A stretch of 64,000 bases of DNA from Symbiodinium natans (GCA_905221605.1 CAJNDS010002464.1:36001-100000), one strand, 5' to 3'. Shown: positions 1-9,258, counted from the first letter of the stretch. Notes: generated from the letters alone by a model not told the origin. Program-made: numbers and translations.

Positions 1-2
1 GT

Positions 3-2522
3 CCTTATGTTATTTATGGTGATTTTGAGTGCCTTACAACACCATCATCCGAAGGAATAAAGGGAACTTACGCGGAGCTAAGTAACCCTTGTCCCAAGGG
101 TACTTACCAGCATCATAAACCATGCGGTTTTATGCTTAATGTTGTTAACAGTATAACCAACGAAGCAACGCCTTATTTATATAGAGGCGAGGATTGTATG
201 GATAAATTTTGTACAACTATTAATAAAATAAAAGAGGAGATTATGGAAAAGATGAAGGAGAAGAAAGAAATTCAATGGACAACAAAGCAAAAGGAACAAC
301 ATAAAAAAGAGAAACATTGTTTTATATGTGGTGGTAAATTTGATTATAAAGACCCCGCTAAAACGAAGGTAGCCGACCACTGTCATTTTACAGGACAATA
401 TAGAGGTGCGGCACACAACAAGTGTAATTTAGATTATTGTTTCAAGTACTTTAGAATTCCAGTGTTTTTTCATAACCTTAAAAATTACGATGCTCACCTA
501 ATAATATCACACATGGAGAAGTTGAATAAGAACAAGGACAAGATAAGCGTAATAGCACAGAACAGCGAGAAGTTCGTAACGTTTACGGTTGATAACTTAG
601 AGTTTAAAGACAGTTTTAGTTTCTTATCATCATCATTAGATAAACTGGTTAAACTCACAAAATATGAAGAAAATGAGAAGAGAAAAGATTGGCAACATGG
701 TTTCAAATTTAGTAAGAAAAACGTATATGTAGATGATGATAATGATTTAGATTTATTAACAGATAAGGGCGTTTATCCATATGACTATTTTACTGACTTT
801 AACAAGTTTACTGAAACATCCCTACCTAAAATAGAAGACTTTTACAGTAAACTAACAGAAGAAGGGATTAAACAGTCAGAATATGATAGAGCAAACAAGA
901 CAAGGGAGCATTTTAAGATAAAAAACCTAGGTCAATATCATGACCTATATTTACAAACTGACGTTTTATTATTAACAGACGTTTTTGAGAACTTTAGAAA
1001 GACTTGTTTAGTGGATTATGGATTAGACCCAGCTCACTATATAACATTGCCTAATTTTAGTTGGGATGCTATGTTACTTAAAACTGGAATATCACTAGAA
1101 TTGATATATGATGAAGACATTTACAAAATGGTTGAAAATGGTTTACGCGGTGGTATGTGTCAGGTATCAATGAGAAAAGCAGAAGCAAATAATCCTTATA
1201 TGGGAGAACGATATGATGAACATAAAGAAAGGTCATACATTAATTATTTAGATGCTAATAATTTATATGGTCTGGCAATGTGTCAGAAATTACCATACAA
1301 AGATATTAAATTTGTTAATGATATAGATAATTTTAATGAAGAAGAGATATTAAAGTATGACAATGGTAGTGAAGGTTACATATTAGACGTTGATTTAGAA
1401 TATCCTAAAGAATTACATGATAAGCATATTGATTACCCACTAGCACCGCAGATTATGAGTGTTACATCAGATATGTTAAGCGATACCCAGAAAGAGATAT
1501 ATAAGACATACCACGAGAACAAGGATGCAAAAGATGAACAAACAAAGAAGTTGATATTAAACGTTATGGACAAGTCAAATTATGTATTACACATTAATAT
1601 CTTAAAATTCTATTTAAAACAGGGATTGAAGCTCAAAAAGGTCAATAGGGTAATAGCATTTAAACAGAAGGAATGGTTAAAGCCGTGGATTGATTTTAAC
1701 ACGGAGAAGAGGAAACAAGCTACATCGGACTTTGAAAAGGACAAATATAAATTAATGAATAACGCAGTGTACGGCAAGACGATGGAAAATGTAAGGGAAC
1801 ACATTAATTTTGAATTAGTAGATACTCAAGAGAGATATGCCAAATGTGTTAATAATCCTACATTCAAACACAGACACATTATAAATGAAAATCTAGTAGG
1901 AGTGGAGAAGTTGAAAGAAAAGGTCAAATTAAATAAACCTATATATGTGGGAATGAGTATATTAGACTTATCTAAATTACATATGTATTCCTTTTATTAT
2001 GATGTCTTGAAAGAAAAGTATGATGAAAATGTTAGGCTAGTCTATACTGATACAGACAGTTTTGTTATATATACTAAAACTAAAGATGTATATGATGATT
2101 TCAATGACATCAAAGACCAAATGGATTTTAGTGGTTATGATAAGAAGCACAAATGCTATGACCCGACCAATAAGAAAGTATTAGGTAAGTTTAAGGACGA
2201 ATGCGATGGAAAAATAATAACACACTTCATAGGACTAAAACCAAAATCATACGCGTTTAAGGTATTCAATGAAGTCAAGGAAGAGAAGAAATCAAAAGGA
2301 ATAGTTAAACATAAAGTTAAGAAAGAATTAACATACAAACAATATGAAGACACACTGATAGAAAACAGAAGTGACACAGTTAGTTTCAACACAATAAGAA
2401 GCAAGAACCACAGCATATATACAATAAATCAAGTGAAACAATGTTTATCGTCATATGACAACAAACGTTATTATATAAATAGTGTTGAGAGTGTTCCGTA
2501 TGGGCATTATTCTACAGAATAA
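3..2522 (+). CDS. Protein-primed family B DNA polymerase (pPolB), 5' end outside window
   Basis: Replicative polymerase of the viral element, expected to copy its linear genome by protein priming. The frame is open to the left edge: bases 3-131 encode an exonuclease I motif (VIYGDFECL), so the Met at 132 is internal and the true start lies outside. An insert of the form CFICGGKF...DHCHFTGQYRG...HNKCN matches the endonuclease VII-type zinc motif. Exo II (FHNLKNYDAHLI) and Exo III (YLQTDVLLLTDVF) follow, then polymerase motif A (YLDANNLYGLAM), motif B (KLMNNAVYGKTMEN), motif C (VYTDTDSFVIY) and a KxY-type motif (LKPKSYAF). All catalytic acids are present and 839 codons are visible, consistent with a nearly complete pPolB. 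The protein-priming assignment is inferred from this motif set and from the capsid and ATPase neighbours. Confidence 0.93.
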   Translation, partial: PYVIYGDFECLTTPSSEGIKGTYAELSNPCPKGTYQHHKPCGFMLNVVNSITNEATPYLYRGEDCMDKFCTTINKIKEEIMEKMKEKKEIQWTTKQKEQHKKEKHCFICGGKFDYKDPAKTKVADHCHFTGQYRGAAHNKCNLDYCFKYFRIPVFFHNLKNYDAHLIISHMEKLNKNKDKISVIAQNSEKFVTFTVDNLEFKDSFSFLSSSLDKLVKLTKYEENEKRKDWQHGFKFSKKNVYVDDDNDLDLLTDKGVYPYDYFTDFNKFTETSLPKIEDFYSKLTEEGIKQSEYDRANKTREHFKIKNLGQYHDLYLQTDVLLLTDVFENFRKTCLVDYGLDPAHYITLPNFSWDAMLLKTGISLELIYDEDIYKMVENGLRGGMCQVSMRKAEANNPYMGERYDEHKERSYINYLDANNLYGLAMCQKLPYKDIKFVNDIDNFNEEEILKYDNGSEGYILDVDLEYPKELHDKHIDYPLAPQIMSVTSDMLSDTQKEIYKTYHENKDAKDEQTKKLILNVMDKSNYVLHINILKFYLKQGLKLKKVNRVIAFKQKEWLKPWIDFNTEKRKQATSDFEKDKYKLMNNAVYGKTMENVREHINFELVDTQERYAKCVNNPTFKHRHIINENLVGVEKLKEKVKLNKPIYVGMSILDLSKLHMYSFYYDVLKEKYDENVRLVYTDTDSFVIYTKTKDVYDDFNDIKDQMDFSGYDKKHKCYDPTNKKVLGKFKDECDGKIITHFIGLKPKSYAFKVFNEVKEEKKSKGIVKHKVKKELTYKQYEDTLIENRSDTVSFNTIRSKNHSIYTINQVKQCLSSYDNKRYYINSVESVPYGHYSTE

Positions 2523-2618
2523 TGCACAGAAGCGATTAAATGAAATCTATGGTTTCATTTTTATCCCCTATGGGTATCAAGGTAGCAAAACCATTTAAAG
2601 ACATGTTATTGAATTGCT

Positions 2619-2816
2619 CTAAATCTTCCCTTTAAGCCTAGATTTTTCATTATTAATTAAACAAGCCCTACATGATTTATTGTATAATCTTTTGGACTGT
2701 TTACTTACAAACTCATCTACACATTTTAACTGTTTACATATTCTACACTGCATACACTGTATATACTGTGTTTTACAATCCACTACCAGTAGGAAACTCA
2801 ACAGAAATATCATCAT
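2619..2816 (-). CDS. Small zinc-ribbon protein
   Basis: A protein of up to 65 residues, convergent with the polymerase gene. Two CxxC knuckles (CRICK and CRACL) about 24 residues apart suggest a small zinc-binding fold, common among short viral proteins. The first 21 residues are hydrophobic and look unlike the rest, so the Met at 2753 (MQCRICK) is an equally likely start. No specific function is recognised. Confidence 0.5.
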   Translation of the reverse strand: MMIFLLSFLLVVDCKTQYIQCMQCRICKQLKCVDEFVSKQSKRLYNKSCRACLINNEKSRLKGKI

Positions 2817-2847
2817 CTAATTCACTCATTATTATTAGATGATAATA

Positions 2848-3111
2848 TTATGAATAGGTTTTCGTCTCTTCGTTATACTTTATCTTGTAATAGTCAAGGG
2901 TTGTTTGTTTCGGTTGTAAAATTTCCTTGTTGTTCAGTTTAGTCAAATATGTGTTCTTCTTATTCTCATACGTTGCATCAACTGGTGTTCTGTTAAAGTT
3001 TCTCGTGGGTCTTTCATGTAATAATTTCTCAATCCTCTCTAGTCTCAGTATGACATCTTGCTTGAATTCGGCTTTAGCCAATAGCTTCGCGTATTCAGGT
3101 TTATCACCCAT
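2848..3111 (-). CDS. Hypothetical 87-residue protein
   Basis: Charged small protein with a predicted helix near residues 12-32 (LAKAEFKQDVILRLERIEKLL) and a Tyr/Thr/Lys-rich tail. It lies between the zinc-ribbon gene and a GC-rich palindromic patch, on the same strand as the zinc-ribbon gene. AT-rich sequence precedes its start. I do not recognise a family. Confidence 0.5.
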   Translation of the reverse strand: MGDKPEYAKLLAKAEFKQDVILRLERIEKLLHERPTRNFNRTPVDATYENKKNTYLTKLNNKEILQPKQTTLDYYKIKYNEETKTYS

Positions 3112-3276
3112 ATACTTATATATACATTAAGTTTTTAAATAATAACTTTTCTAATAAAACTTTTATATTAAAATTTTCATAAACTGAATTATGAAAATTC
3201 TAAATTCCAAACTAATTAGGGATATATCTTATGTATATCCGAATTATGTAAGTGTTCCAAGATACTTCCCTTTCTC

Positions 3277-3515
3277 TTGCTCACTTACGATGTCTGGGAC
3301 GCTTCGGCAGAAGCCTCGCGAGGCTTCGCGACGCGAGGAACGAGCCTCGCATGGCTATGCGACTTATGCAACCACACGGGAGCAATGGGCACATATTCGG
3401 GGTGTTCATCCTGTTTCATTTCTTTCCGGGGGAATTCAAAAGATGCGAGGAACGAGCCTCGCATGGCTATGCGACGCGTCGGCTGACGCCTCGCGAGGCT
3501 TCGTGACTATACAAA
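3277..3515. repeat. GC-rich palindromic patch with two repeat copies
   Basis: About 240 bases of GC-rich sequence inside AT-rich viral DNA. A perfect 16-base palindrome (AAGCCTCGCGAGGCTT) is at 3311-3326 and its 12-base core recurs at 3488-3499. The segment CGAGCCTCGCATGGCTATG occurs near 3341 and again near 3452. The three overlapping plus-strand ORFs here are by-products of the GC content. It may be a hairpin-forming regulatory site, an origin, or a small inserted element. Confidence 0.6.
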
Positions 3516-3549
3516 CTGTCAATATATATTAGAAAATATTTTTTAAATA

Positions 3550-3933
3550 TTAATACAATAAATTCATGTTGTTTTGTTTTAACTGTGATACATCTTTATC
3601 AATTCTTTCTACATCTGTCTCTAATTTAAATATCCTTTCTTGATTTTCTTCGGGTGTAGGCTTCCGACCTATTCCAAAACCTGTGTCGCAAATTTCAACA
3701 CTACCTAACTGATTGTTTTGTTTAAACACATCATTACCGTCAGGTGTTGCTCCACGCCCATTACCAATTCTCCACGAACTCCTATCTTCTACTTGTTTAA
3801 CTACAATATTACCATCTTTATCAGTCGTTGTTTTAGTTTCTTTATGAAAGACTTTTTTACCACACCTGCAAAAATTGCAATTAACACTTCCCTTTTCAAT
3901 GTTAATATTTCCTTTGTCCTCTTTATCACTCAT
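3550..3933 (-). CDS. Hypothetical 127-residue protein with C-terminal coiled coil
   Basis: A Cys-containing N-terminal part (CNFCRCGKKVF) is followed by a polar middle and a heptad-like helix at about residues 98-122 (ERIFKLETDVERIDKDVSQL). It could be a minor virion or trimeric structural protein by analogy with coiled-coil viral proteins, but nothing in the sequence proves this. It is transcribed away from the packaging ATPase. Confidence 0.55.
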   Translation of the reverse strand: MSDKEDKGNINIEKGSVNCNFCRCGKKVFHKETKTTTDKDGNIVVKQVEDRSSWRIGNGRGATPDGNDVFKQNNQLGSVEICDTGFGIGRKPTPEENQERIFKLETDVERIDKDVSQLKQNNMNLLY

Positions 3934-3952
3934 ATTTTTAAATGTTAGAAAT

Positions 3953-4102
3953 TTATTTTTTCTTTAATTTTAAATATTGTAAAATCCCCTTACATATCTC
4001 CAACACCGAGTAGCAACACCTACGATATCTAGGCGTTGTTATTATTAACTGTTCTATTTCTTCAAGGTTGTCAATGACATCAATGCAATCACTGTAATTC
4101 AT
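3953..4102 (-). CDS. Small 49-residue ORF
   Basis: A short complete ORF starting MNYSDCIDVIDNLEEIEQL and ending in a Lys-rich tail. It fills the gap between the 127-residue gene and the ATPase and is divergent from the ATPase with only a few bases between starts. It contains a basic, Cys-rich patch (RYRRCCY). Function unknown; coding status rests on tight packing and intact length only. Confidence 0.35.
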   Translation of the reverse strand: MNYSDCIDVIDNLEEIEQLIITTPRYRRCCYSVLEICKGILQYLKLKKK

Positions 4103-4111
4103 ATAGTATTA

Positions 4112-4933
4112 ATGATATATTTTTTCTATGTATTAATAATAATGATTACACCTATAGTCAAGCCAGTTAATGTTAAAGAATATGATTTCAAACAATCTAA
4201 ATATGAAATAGCACCGAGACTACCATTTAGTCAAATAATAACAGGTCCTAGCGGTTCTGGTAAAGGTATACTATTACAATCAATGATATTAGATATTTAT
4301 CGTGACGTCTTCGCTAGAATTTACATTTGGTCACCTTCAATTTCAGTTGACAGTAATTGGACACCAGTTAAAAAATACATTCAAGACAATTTAAAGGTTG
4401 ATTTAGAAAAAGAAAAATGTATGTTTGATGAATATGTCCCTTCAGAATTAGAAGAAGTTATTAAACGTCAACACAAAGTAATAGAATATCAGAAAAAGAA
4501 TGACCACAATAAATTACATTCAATATTAATTATTGTTGATGATTTTGCAGACAGTAAGGCATTCTCAAGAAATTCTCCATTATTAAACCAGTTATATGTG
4601 AGAGGTAGACATAATGCAATTAACATTATAACATCAACACAAAAATTTAACGCTTTATCTCCTATTATTCGTGTCAATAGTCGTCAGTTATTTTTCTTCA
4701 GGTTAAGGAACTACAAGGAAATAGAAACAATGGTTGAAGAATTAAGTGCAGTATTAATCAAGAAATCAAGTGTAGCAGATACGAAAAACCTACAAGAAGC
4801 AAAGAAATTATTATTAGAAGTGTATAATCTGGCTACCGAAGAACCATACAGTTTTTTATTTATTAACCTAATGAAAGGTGATGTTAATGATATGTTTTAT
4901 AAACGATTTGATGCTAAATTAGTGATTGATTAA
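4112..4933 (+). CDS. A32-like (FtsK/HerA) DNA-packaging ATPase
   Basis: Drives viral DNA into the capsid. Walker A is GPSGSGKG at residues 45-52. Walker B is an ILIIVDDFAD strand near residues 135-148. An STQK sensor-like motif and an arginine-bearing RQLFFFRLRNYKE segment follow, as in A32-family packaging ATPases of Polinton-like and giant viruses. The length of about 263-273 residues fits the family. The Met at residue 11 (4142, MITPIVKPVN) is the likelier start because the first ten residues are a hydrophobic AT-rich extension. Confidence 0.92.
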   Translation: MIYFFYVLIIMITPIVKPVNVKEYDFKQSKYEIAPRLPFSQIITGPSGSGKGILLQSMILDIYRDVFARIYIWSPSISVDSNWTPVKKYIQDNLKVDLEKEKCMFDEYVPSELEEVIKRQHKVIEYQKKNDHNKLHSILIIVDDFADSKAFSRNSPLLNQLYVRGRHNAINIITSTQKFNALSPIIRVNSRQLFFFRLRNYKEIETMVEELSAVLIKKSSVADTKNLQEAKKLLLEVYNLATEEPYSFLFINLMKGDVNDMFYKRFDAKLVID

Positions 4934-4961
4934 TAATATTACTATTGAATAATATTATTAA

Positions 4962-5171
4962 TCAGAACAGACTGAACGAACATAAATTACATGGCATACA
5001 CTTGCCACTGTTGCTACATTTGTTTTTGCTCTTCAACTTTTCTATTTCATCCTCTAACTTTTGTATCTTTTCCGTTAAATCTTGAATGGTGTTAAATATA
5101 ATTAATTCTGACTTAATCTTTTGTAGTTGTTCGTCTAAATTCTTTTCAATTGCTTCGTCCATCGTAGGCAT
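4962..5171 (-). CDS. Small coiled-coil protein with Cys cluster
   Basis: 69 residues. A long heptad-patterned helix covers residues 10-50 (LTEKIQKLEDEIEKLKSK) and is followed by a C-terminal group of four cysteines. Convergent with the ATPase and on the same strand as the fibre and capsid genes downstream of it. Possibly a small structural or fibre-associated protein; function not recognised. Confidence 0.5.
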   Translation of the reverse strand: MPTMDEAIEKNLDEQLQKIKSELIIFNTIQDLTEKIQKLEDEIEKLKSKNKCSNSGKCMPCNLCSFSLF

Positions 5172-5195
5172 TATATATTATTTTAGAACTTAATT

Positions 5196-5663
5196 TTATG
5201 CTTTTGCTTTTGGCTTTGTCTTTGCCTTTGGTGAAGCTTCTCCTTTTAACTTCTTAACTTCCTTCTTTAAATCTTCAACTTCGTTTTGCAACTGCTGAAC
5301 ACAACCCCACAATACAACTGCTGTTTTATTATATGCTAATAACTTCATACCATCATCATTATAATATATAATATTGTCCCATTCAGAAGGCATTTTAGCG
5401 TCTTTTATATCATCTGCTATAAATCCAATATGGCTTTTTTTATCTTCATCACTAATAAAATTATATGTCTTAGGTTTAATGTATTTGACTGCTTTATAAC
5501 ATTCTTTAATCTTTACTTCTTTAACATTCTCTTTTAACTTAGAGTCTGATGTTTCAGTTAAAGCAACGCATGTTAAATTTCCTCCAATATCAGCGTTATT
5601 CGTTGTAGTAAAGAAACCATAAACATCAACGCCTGTGTTTGTGGCGTCTAATCTTGATAATTT
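5196..5663 (-). pseudogene. Fibre C-terminal S74 chaperone (autoprocessing) domain, separated by a frameshift
   Basis: A stop-free stretch of 155 codons on the strand and side where the fibre gene ends, with no Met until 5393. It contains the serine-lysine signature of the peptidase S74 intramolecular chaperone (SDSKLKENVKEV), the IGFIADDI motif, a LAYNKTAVVLWGCVQQLQ helix and a Lys-rich end. S74 domains trimerise phage and algal-virus fibres and then cut themselves off. It lies in the -1 frame relative to the fibre ORF. The switch maps to an A5 run (minus strand) at 5661-5665, so fibre and S74 domain were very probably one gene. Confidence 0.8.
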
Positions 5664-7513
5664 TTATTGCTTAATCTAATAAATCCATCATCGTCTGGAT
5701 TATTAATTAATACTCTTTGTTGTCCTGATACATCAGTGTTTGTAATTTCTAGTTGTCCGACTAAAGTTACTTTTCCATCAGTTAATTGTATTTCTGGTGT
5801 GCTACTTTCCAAGCCTATTGTTAAATTCATTTCCCCTGCTGTGTCTCCATTTCTGATATATAACTTATATTGAGTGTCCAATACTTCTTTTAATTCGCTA
5901 CTATTCTGAAACATAAAACGCCCCCAACTAATAACATCTGCCTCACCAACAATATTACCAATACTGTTAAATGTTAAGTTATTTGTAACTGCTCTATTAA
6001 TAGTAATTCCGTTAGTGTCGTTTAATTGTAATGCTATTGTTCCTGTTGTAGGGTCGTTTGTTCTATTTGATTGTAATGAAAAATTAATTTCGTTAGTTGA
6101 TATTACATTTAATGAATTATTAACGTCCGCTCTTTGAAATATTCTACCTGAATTATTAACATAAATATCACTATTAAATGTTGATATATTTTGAAATGAT
6201 GCTGTTCCACCAAAATTAGCATTGCCTCCCGATACATTTAGTTTATTTGCTCCTTGAATAACTCCAATACCTAAACTTAAACAATAAACGCCATTACCAT
6301 TAGCTGTATTCAATAAAAGTAATGAAGAACTGTCATTGCTTGTATTATATGCATTAATATTAAAAGAATTAAATCTTATATATCCTTGTGCATTTTTTAC
6401 TGTTAAAACATTACTGGCATCTGTTGTATTTTTATAAAATGTAATTCCTGAGTTATTAGAAATATTTAAAGTATCATTTTCATAATTTATAGTGTCTTTA
6501 AAATAAGTTGGGTTAAATAATGTAGTTCCTCCTGTTGCATTATTACATTCTATATAAGTATTAGTGTCAGCGTCTGTTGATGCTCCTAACATTAATCTCA
6601 TTGCCTCTTGGTCTGTTCTTAAATCCATTGACGTATTTGATTTAGTAGCGTTATTGTATCTGTCTATACTTGTATTAGCGTCTGTTAATTCAATATTTCC
6701 ACCGATATTAACATTATTTGTTAAATTAATGCTGTCTGCTGTTAAATTAGATACTGATAAATCATTGGTAATATTAACATTTCCTGACGGGTTTAATTCT
6801 AAATCTACAACACTATCATCGGATGTAGCATTTGATATAATTTTATTCCCTTGTAAAGTTATATAATTAGTAGCATTTTTAAATACACTAATAACTTTAT
6901 CTCCTCCTCCTGTTTGATTACTAAATAATAATCCAGTAGTTGGTGATATATTTATTGTCTCATTATTTAACGTTAGTCCACTATGAATAACAGTAGGAGC
7001 ACTACAATCAATAACTGGGTTTGTTTTAAACCTATCAGTAAAGTCACTTAATGGAACTCTTAACGCTAATAGATTATCAATTTCTGTATCAGTATAACCA
7101 CCACCGCCACCAGCTCCTGCTATCAATGTATCTACCTCACCTTTATTATAAAAATTGGTAGCTAATAATGTGTTGTTTTGATAATTAGTAGATAAATTTG
7201 TGTCTATTTGTGTAGATGTGTAATAGTTAGTAAATGTAGCATCTACCTCTGTTTTATTGTAAAAATTAGTAGCTAGTACTGTATTCGTTTGGTAATTATT
7301 TGTTAAGTCAGTATTAATTGCATTAATATTGTTGAAATTTTGTAATTGTTTTGTATTTAAAACTGCTATAGCGTCAGTATTTGCTGTTATATCTGCTGTA
7401 AAGTTAAGATTGTCAAGTTCTGTTTTTGTTGCATAAATTTGTGAAATGTCTGTTCCACTGACAACAATATTATCTGCTGTTAATGTGTTTGTATTGTTTA
7501 ATGTCAAAGGCAC
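5648..7513 (-). CDS. Fibre/receptor-binding protein, truncated before its S74 domain
   Basis: 621 residues rich in Asn, Thr and Ser. The N-terminal part has repeated fibre-like units (NYQTNTVLATNFYNKTEVD, again near residue 110), a Gly-rich hinge (AGAGGGGGYTDTEIDNLL) and then long beta-rich segments typical of trimeric phage-like fibres. The stop at 5648 falls just after RLSNKNYQD; the neighbouring frame carries on as an S74 domain. It is likely a surface spike used for attachment to the algal host; the ligand cannot be deduced. Confidence 0.8.
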   Translation of the reverse strand: MPLTLNNTNTLTADNIVVSGTDISQIYATKTELDNLNFTADITANTDAIAVLNTKQLQNFNNINAINTDLTNNYQTNTVLATNFYNKTEVDATFTNYYTSTQIDTNLSTNYQNNTLLATNFYNKGEVDTLIAGAGGGGGYTDTEIDNLLALRVPLSDFTDRFKTNPVIDCSAPTVIHSGLTLNNETINISPTTGLLFSNQTGGGDKVISVFKNATNYITLQGNKIISNATSDDSVVDLELNPSGNVNITNDLSVSNLTADSINLTNNVNIGGNIELTDANTSIDRYNNATKSNTSMDLRTDQEAMRLMLGASTDADTNTYIECNNATGGTTLFNPTYFKDTINYENDTLNISNNSGITFYKNTTDASNVLTVKNAQGYIRFNSFNINAYNTSNDSSSLLLLNTANGNGVYCLSLGIGVIQGANKLNVSGGNANFGGTASFQNISTFNSDIYVNNSGRIFQRADVNNSLNVISTNEINFSLQSNRTNDPTTGTIALQLNDTNGITINRAVTNNLTFNSIGNIVGEADVISWGRFMFQNSSELKEVLDTQYKLYIRNGDTAGEMNLTIGLESSTPEIQLTDGKVTLVGQLEITNTDVSGQQRVLINNPDDDGFIRLSNKNYQD

Positions 7514-7567
7514 TAGTTAATATTAATAAAATAGATATTTATTTTATTAATAATAATTATCTTAAAA

Positions 7568-8719
7568 TCAGTCATAAACTTTTAAACCTAAATCCTTAAT
7601 TTCTAATATTTGTTCCGACAGTAATGTTATATAACAAGTATCAGGCATGTTTGTATTAGTTATAGCACCATTTGCAGGTTTCACTTTCAATAACATTTGT
7701 TGTCCTGCTCTTGTATTAATTCCTGTGTAGCTACTATCTGGCACACGTTCAAATGAAAAAGCAAACACAAACTGGCGGTCTCTATATTGTTTAAAATCAA
7801 TTGATAAACTGTGTTGATGGAACATTGGTAAATTTAGTGCCTTTCTCAAATGATAGAAGCACTCGGTAATTGAAGCACAAGGGTATTCAGGATAAAGTTT
7901 AGAACCTAATTGAATTTGAAATTCTAAATCTAAATCAGGGTCATATATTCCTTCATTTGCTGGAAATGATGCCTGTTGTGGATGATAGAAACGACAGAAT
8001 TCTTTATCACAATATTCATACCCTGTGCTTGGGTCTCCGCTCTTGTAAAATGTAACGAACGATGCTACTAATTTAGAGACTGAACGAATAACTTGAACGC
8101 TAAAATTGTCATTTCCCGTTAGTGCTTGTGATTGAGTAATGTAAGTGGTATAAGTAATTGGTAGTCCTTTTCCTTCTAAAAGATGTTTGACATATTCATT
8201 ATTCAAATTATTATCAAGGGTGCAAACATCACAAACAACACGAGCATTATTAATTTGCCATTGAATACTTGTATTTCTGTATCTTGCATTCGCTTGCCCT
8301 GCGTCAGCAGGGTTGACATTATTTACAAAACGATTGCCTACGGCAGTGTTCGCTGTATCATCGTTATAGTTAATAATACAATCAGTAGCATTAGTTACTA
8401 ATTCTAATTCAATAGTGAGATTACCCATATATTTTAATGGTAAATATTTAAACTGACTAAATAAACCACAAAGAGGTTTAAATGCAACAGTCATTTTATT
8501 CTTAAACCCTTGACAATTATAACCATTAACTTCATATTTTAATTCAGGATTTACTCCGTCAGCAAATAGTGTTCTAACTTCGTCATCATATCTATAACCA
8601 AAACCTTCATTTGCTTCGTCTTTCCGTGCTCCTGCTGACATCATTTTAGAGAACATGTGATGAACTCGGTTGTAATTATCAAAGTCTTCTACGACCTGAT
8701 TACCAGCAATAATTCGCAT
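7568..8719 (-). CDS. Major capsid protein (double jelly-roll), C-terminal part
   Basis: 383 residues following an in-frame TGA. The start region MRIIAGNQVVEDFDNYNRV and the segments LPLKYMGNLTIELELV and FQIQLGSKLYPEYP are characteristic of PLV/Polinton major capsid proteins. This stretch covers the end of the first and all of the second jelly roll. The real protein almost certainly starts at 9010: four codons (FFRR) separate the TGA at 8732-8734 from this Met, all in one frame. Full length would be about 480 residues, normal for the family. Confidence 0.85.
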   Translation of the reverse strand: MRIIAGNQVVEDFDNYNRVHHMFSKMMSAGARKDEANEGFGYRYDDEVRTLFADGVNPELKYEVNGYNCQGFKNKMTVAFKPLCGLFSQFKYLPLKYMGNLTIELELVTNATDCIINYNDDTANTAVGNRFVNNVNPADAGQANARYRNTSIQWQINNARVVCDVCTLDNNLNNEYVKHLLEGKGLPITYTTYITQSQALTGNDNFSVQVIRSVSKLVASFVTFYKSGDPSTGYEYCDKEFCRFYHPQQASFPANEGIYDPDLDLEFQIQLGSKLYPEYPCASITECFYHLRKALNLPMFHQHSLSIDFKQYRDRQFVFAFSFERVPDSSYTGINTRAGQQMLLKVKPANGAITNTNMPDTCYITLLSEQILEIKDLGLKVYD

Positions 8720-8731
8720 TCGTCTAAAGAA

Positions 8732-9010
8732 TCAATAAGGAGGAGAAAATGGACGAAGCTTATTGTCATAATCACCAGTGTCTTCATTTTGCAATGTAAA
8801 GAAAATTCTTACTGATTGAGGGTCTAACCAAGTATTATCTTCACCGTTTAAAGAAAATTTTAATACACGATTACCGCTGTTTGACTTATAGATATTTGAA
8901 CCAGTCGGCCAGAATGACACACTTCTTCTATCAATAATATAAGAACTACCTTTGTTTAATTTAAATGACAGGTTGTCAATTAGAATATCTTCGGGCGAGA
9001 ACGTTTCCAT
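8732..9010 (-). CDS. Major capsid protein, N-terminal part up to in-frame TGA
   Basis: 92 residues in the same frame as the following capsid ORF. It holds the classic N-terminal capsid signature: SFWPTGSNIYKSNSGNRV, then WLDPQSVRIFFTLQN and KLRPFSPPY. Upstream lies the AT-rich promoter-like motif near 9054-9070. The TGA could be a nonsense mutation, a sequencing error, or recoding. TGG is used for Trp elsewhere in the element, so a general TGA=Trp code is not needed. Confidence 0.85.
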   Translation of the reverse strand: METFSPEDILIDNLSFKLNKGSSYIIDRRSVSFWPTGSNIYKSNSGNRVLKFSLNGEDNTWLDPQSVRIFFTLQNEDTGDYDNKLRPFSPPY

Positions 9011-9053
9011 CAGTATATATAAACTAGTGTAGAAAATTTAATTAAATATAATT

Positions 9054-9070
9054 GTTAATATTATATTTAA
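9054..9070 (-). promoter_or_regulatory. TTAAATATAATAT motif upstream of major capsid gene
   Basis: On the minus strand this reads TTAAATATAATATTAAC, about 45 bases before the capsid ATG. The same core sits directly before the starts at 12649, 12989 and 17084. Its recurrence suggests a viral (possibly late) promoter. Confidence 0.4.
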
Positions 9071-9258
9071 TCAAATAATTTGAAATTATATGAAATTTCT
9101 TTATTATCTTTCTTTTTGTTGTTAATCTCTTTAACTATATTATTTCCTTCGCTATCTTCTACTAACTTACGTATCTCTTCATAACTGTTTTGCTTAAATT
9201 TCTTCTCCTTTGGTTGTTTCTCCAGTTTCTCATATGTCGTTGCTTTGTAATTGAACAT
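9067..9258 (-). CDS. Hypothetical 63-residue basic protein
   Basis: Lys-rich protein (MFNYKATTYEKLEKQPKEKKF...) immediately upstream of the capsid gene on the same strand. Its start overlaps the frame that carries the zinc-finger tail of the neighbouring GIY-YIG gene. No family recognised. Its high Lys and Asn content could simply reflect AT-rich DNA, so confidence is moderate. Confidence 0.4.
   Translation of the reverse strand: MFNYKATTYEKLEKQPKEKKFKQNSYEEIRKLVEDSEGNNIVKEINNKKKDNKEISYNFKLFD

Noticed and set aside
3191-3532. Plus-strand ORFs of 69-113 residues over the GC-rich patch
   Set aside because: Three overlapping frames all open because of palindromic GC-rich sequence; no domain and no agreement between frames.
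5640-5680. Programmed -1 frameshift in the fibre gene
   Set aside because: The A5 run lacks a standard slippery heptamer in the needed frame (the codons read AAT AAA AAT); an indel is simpler.
7568-9010. Alternative genetic code with TGA as Trp in the viral element
   Set aside because: Trp is encoded by TGG throughout the viral proteins and TGA ends other intact ORFs, so one internal TGA does not support a code change.
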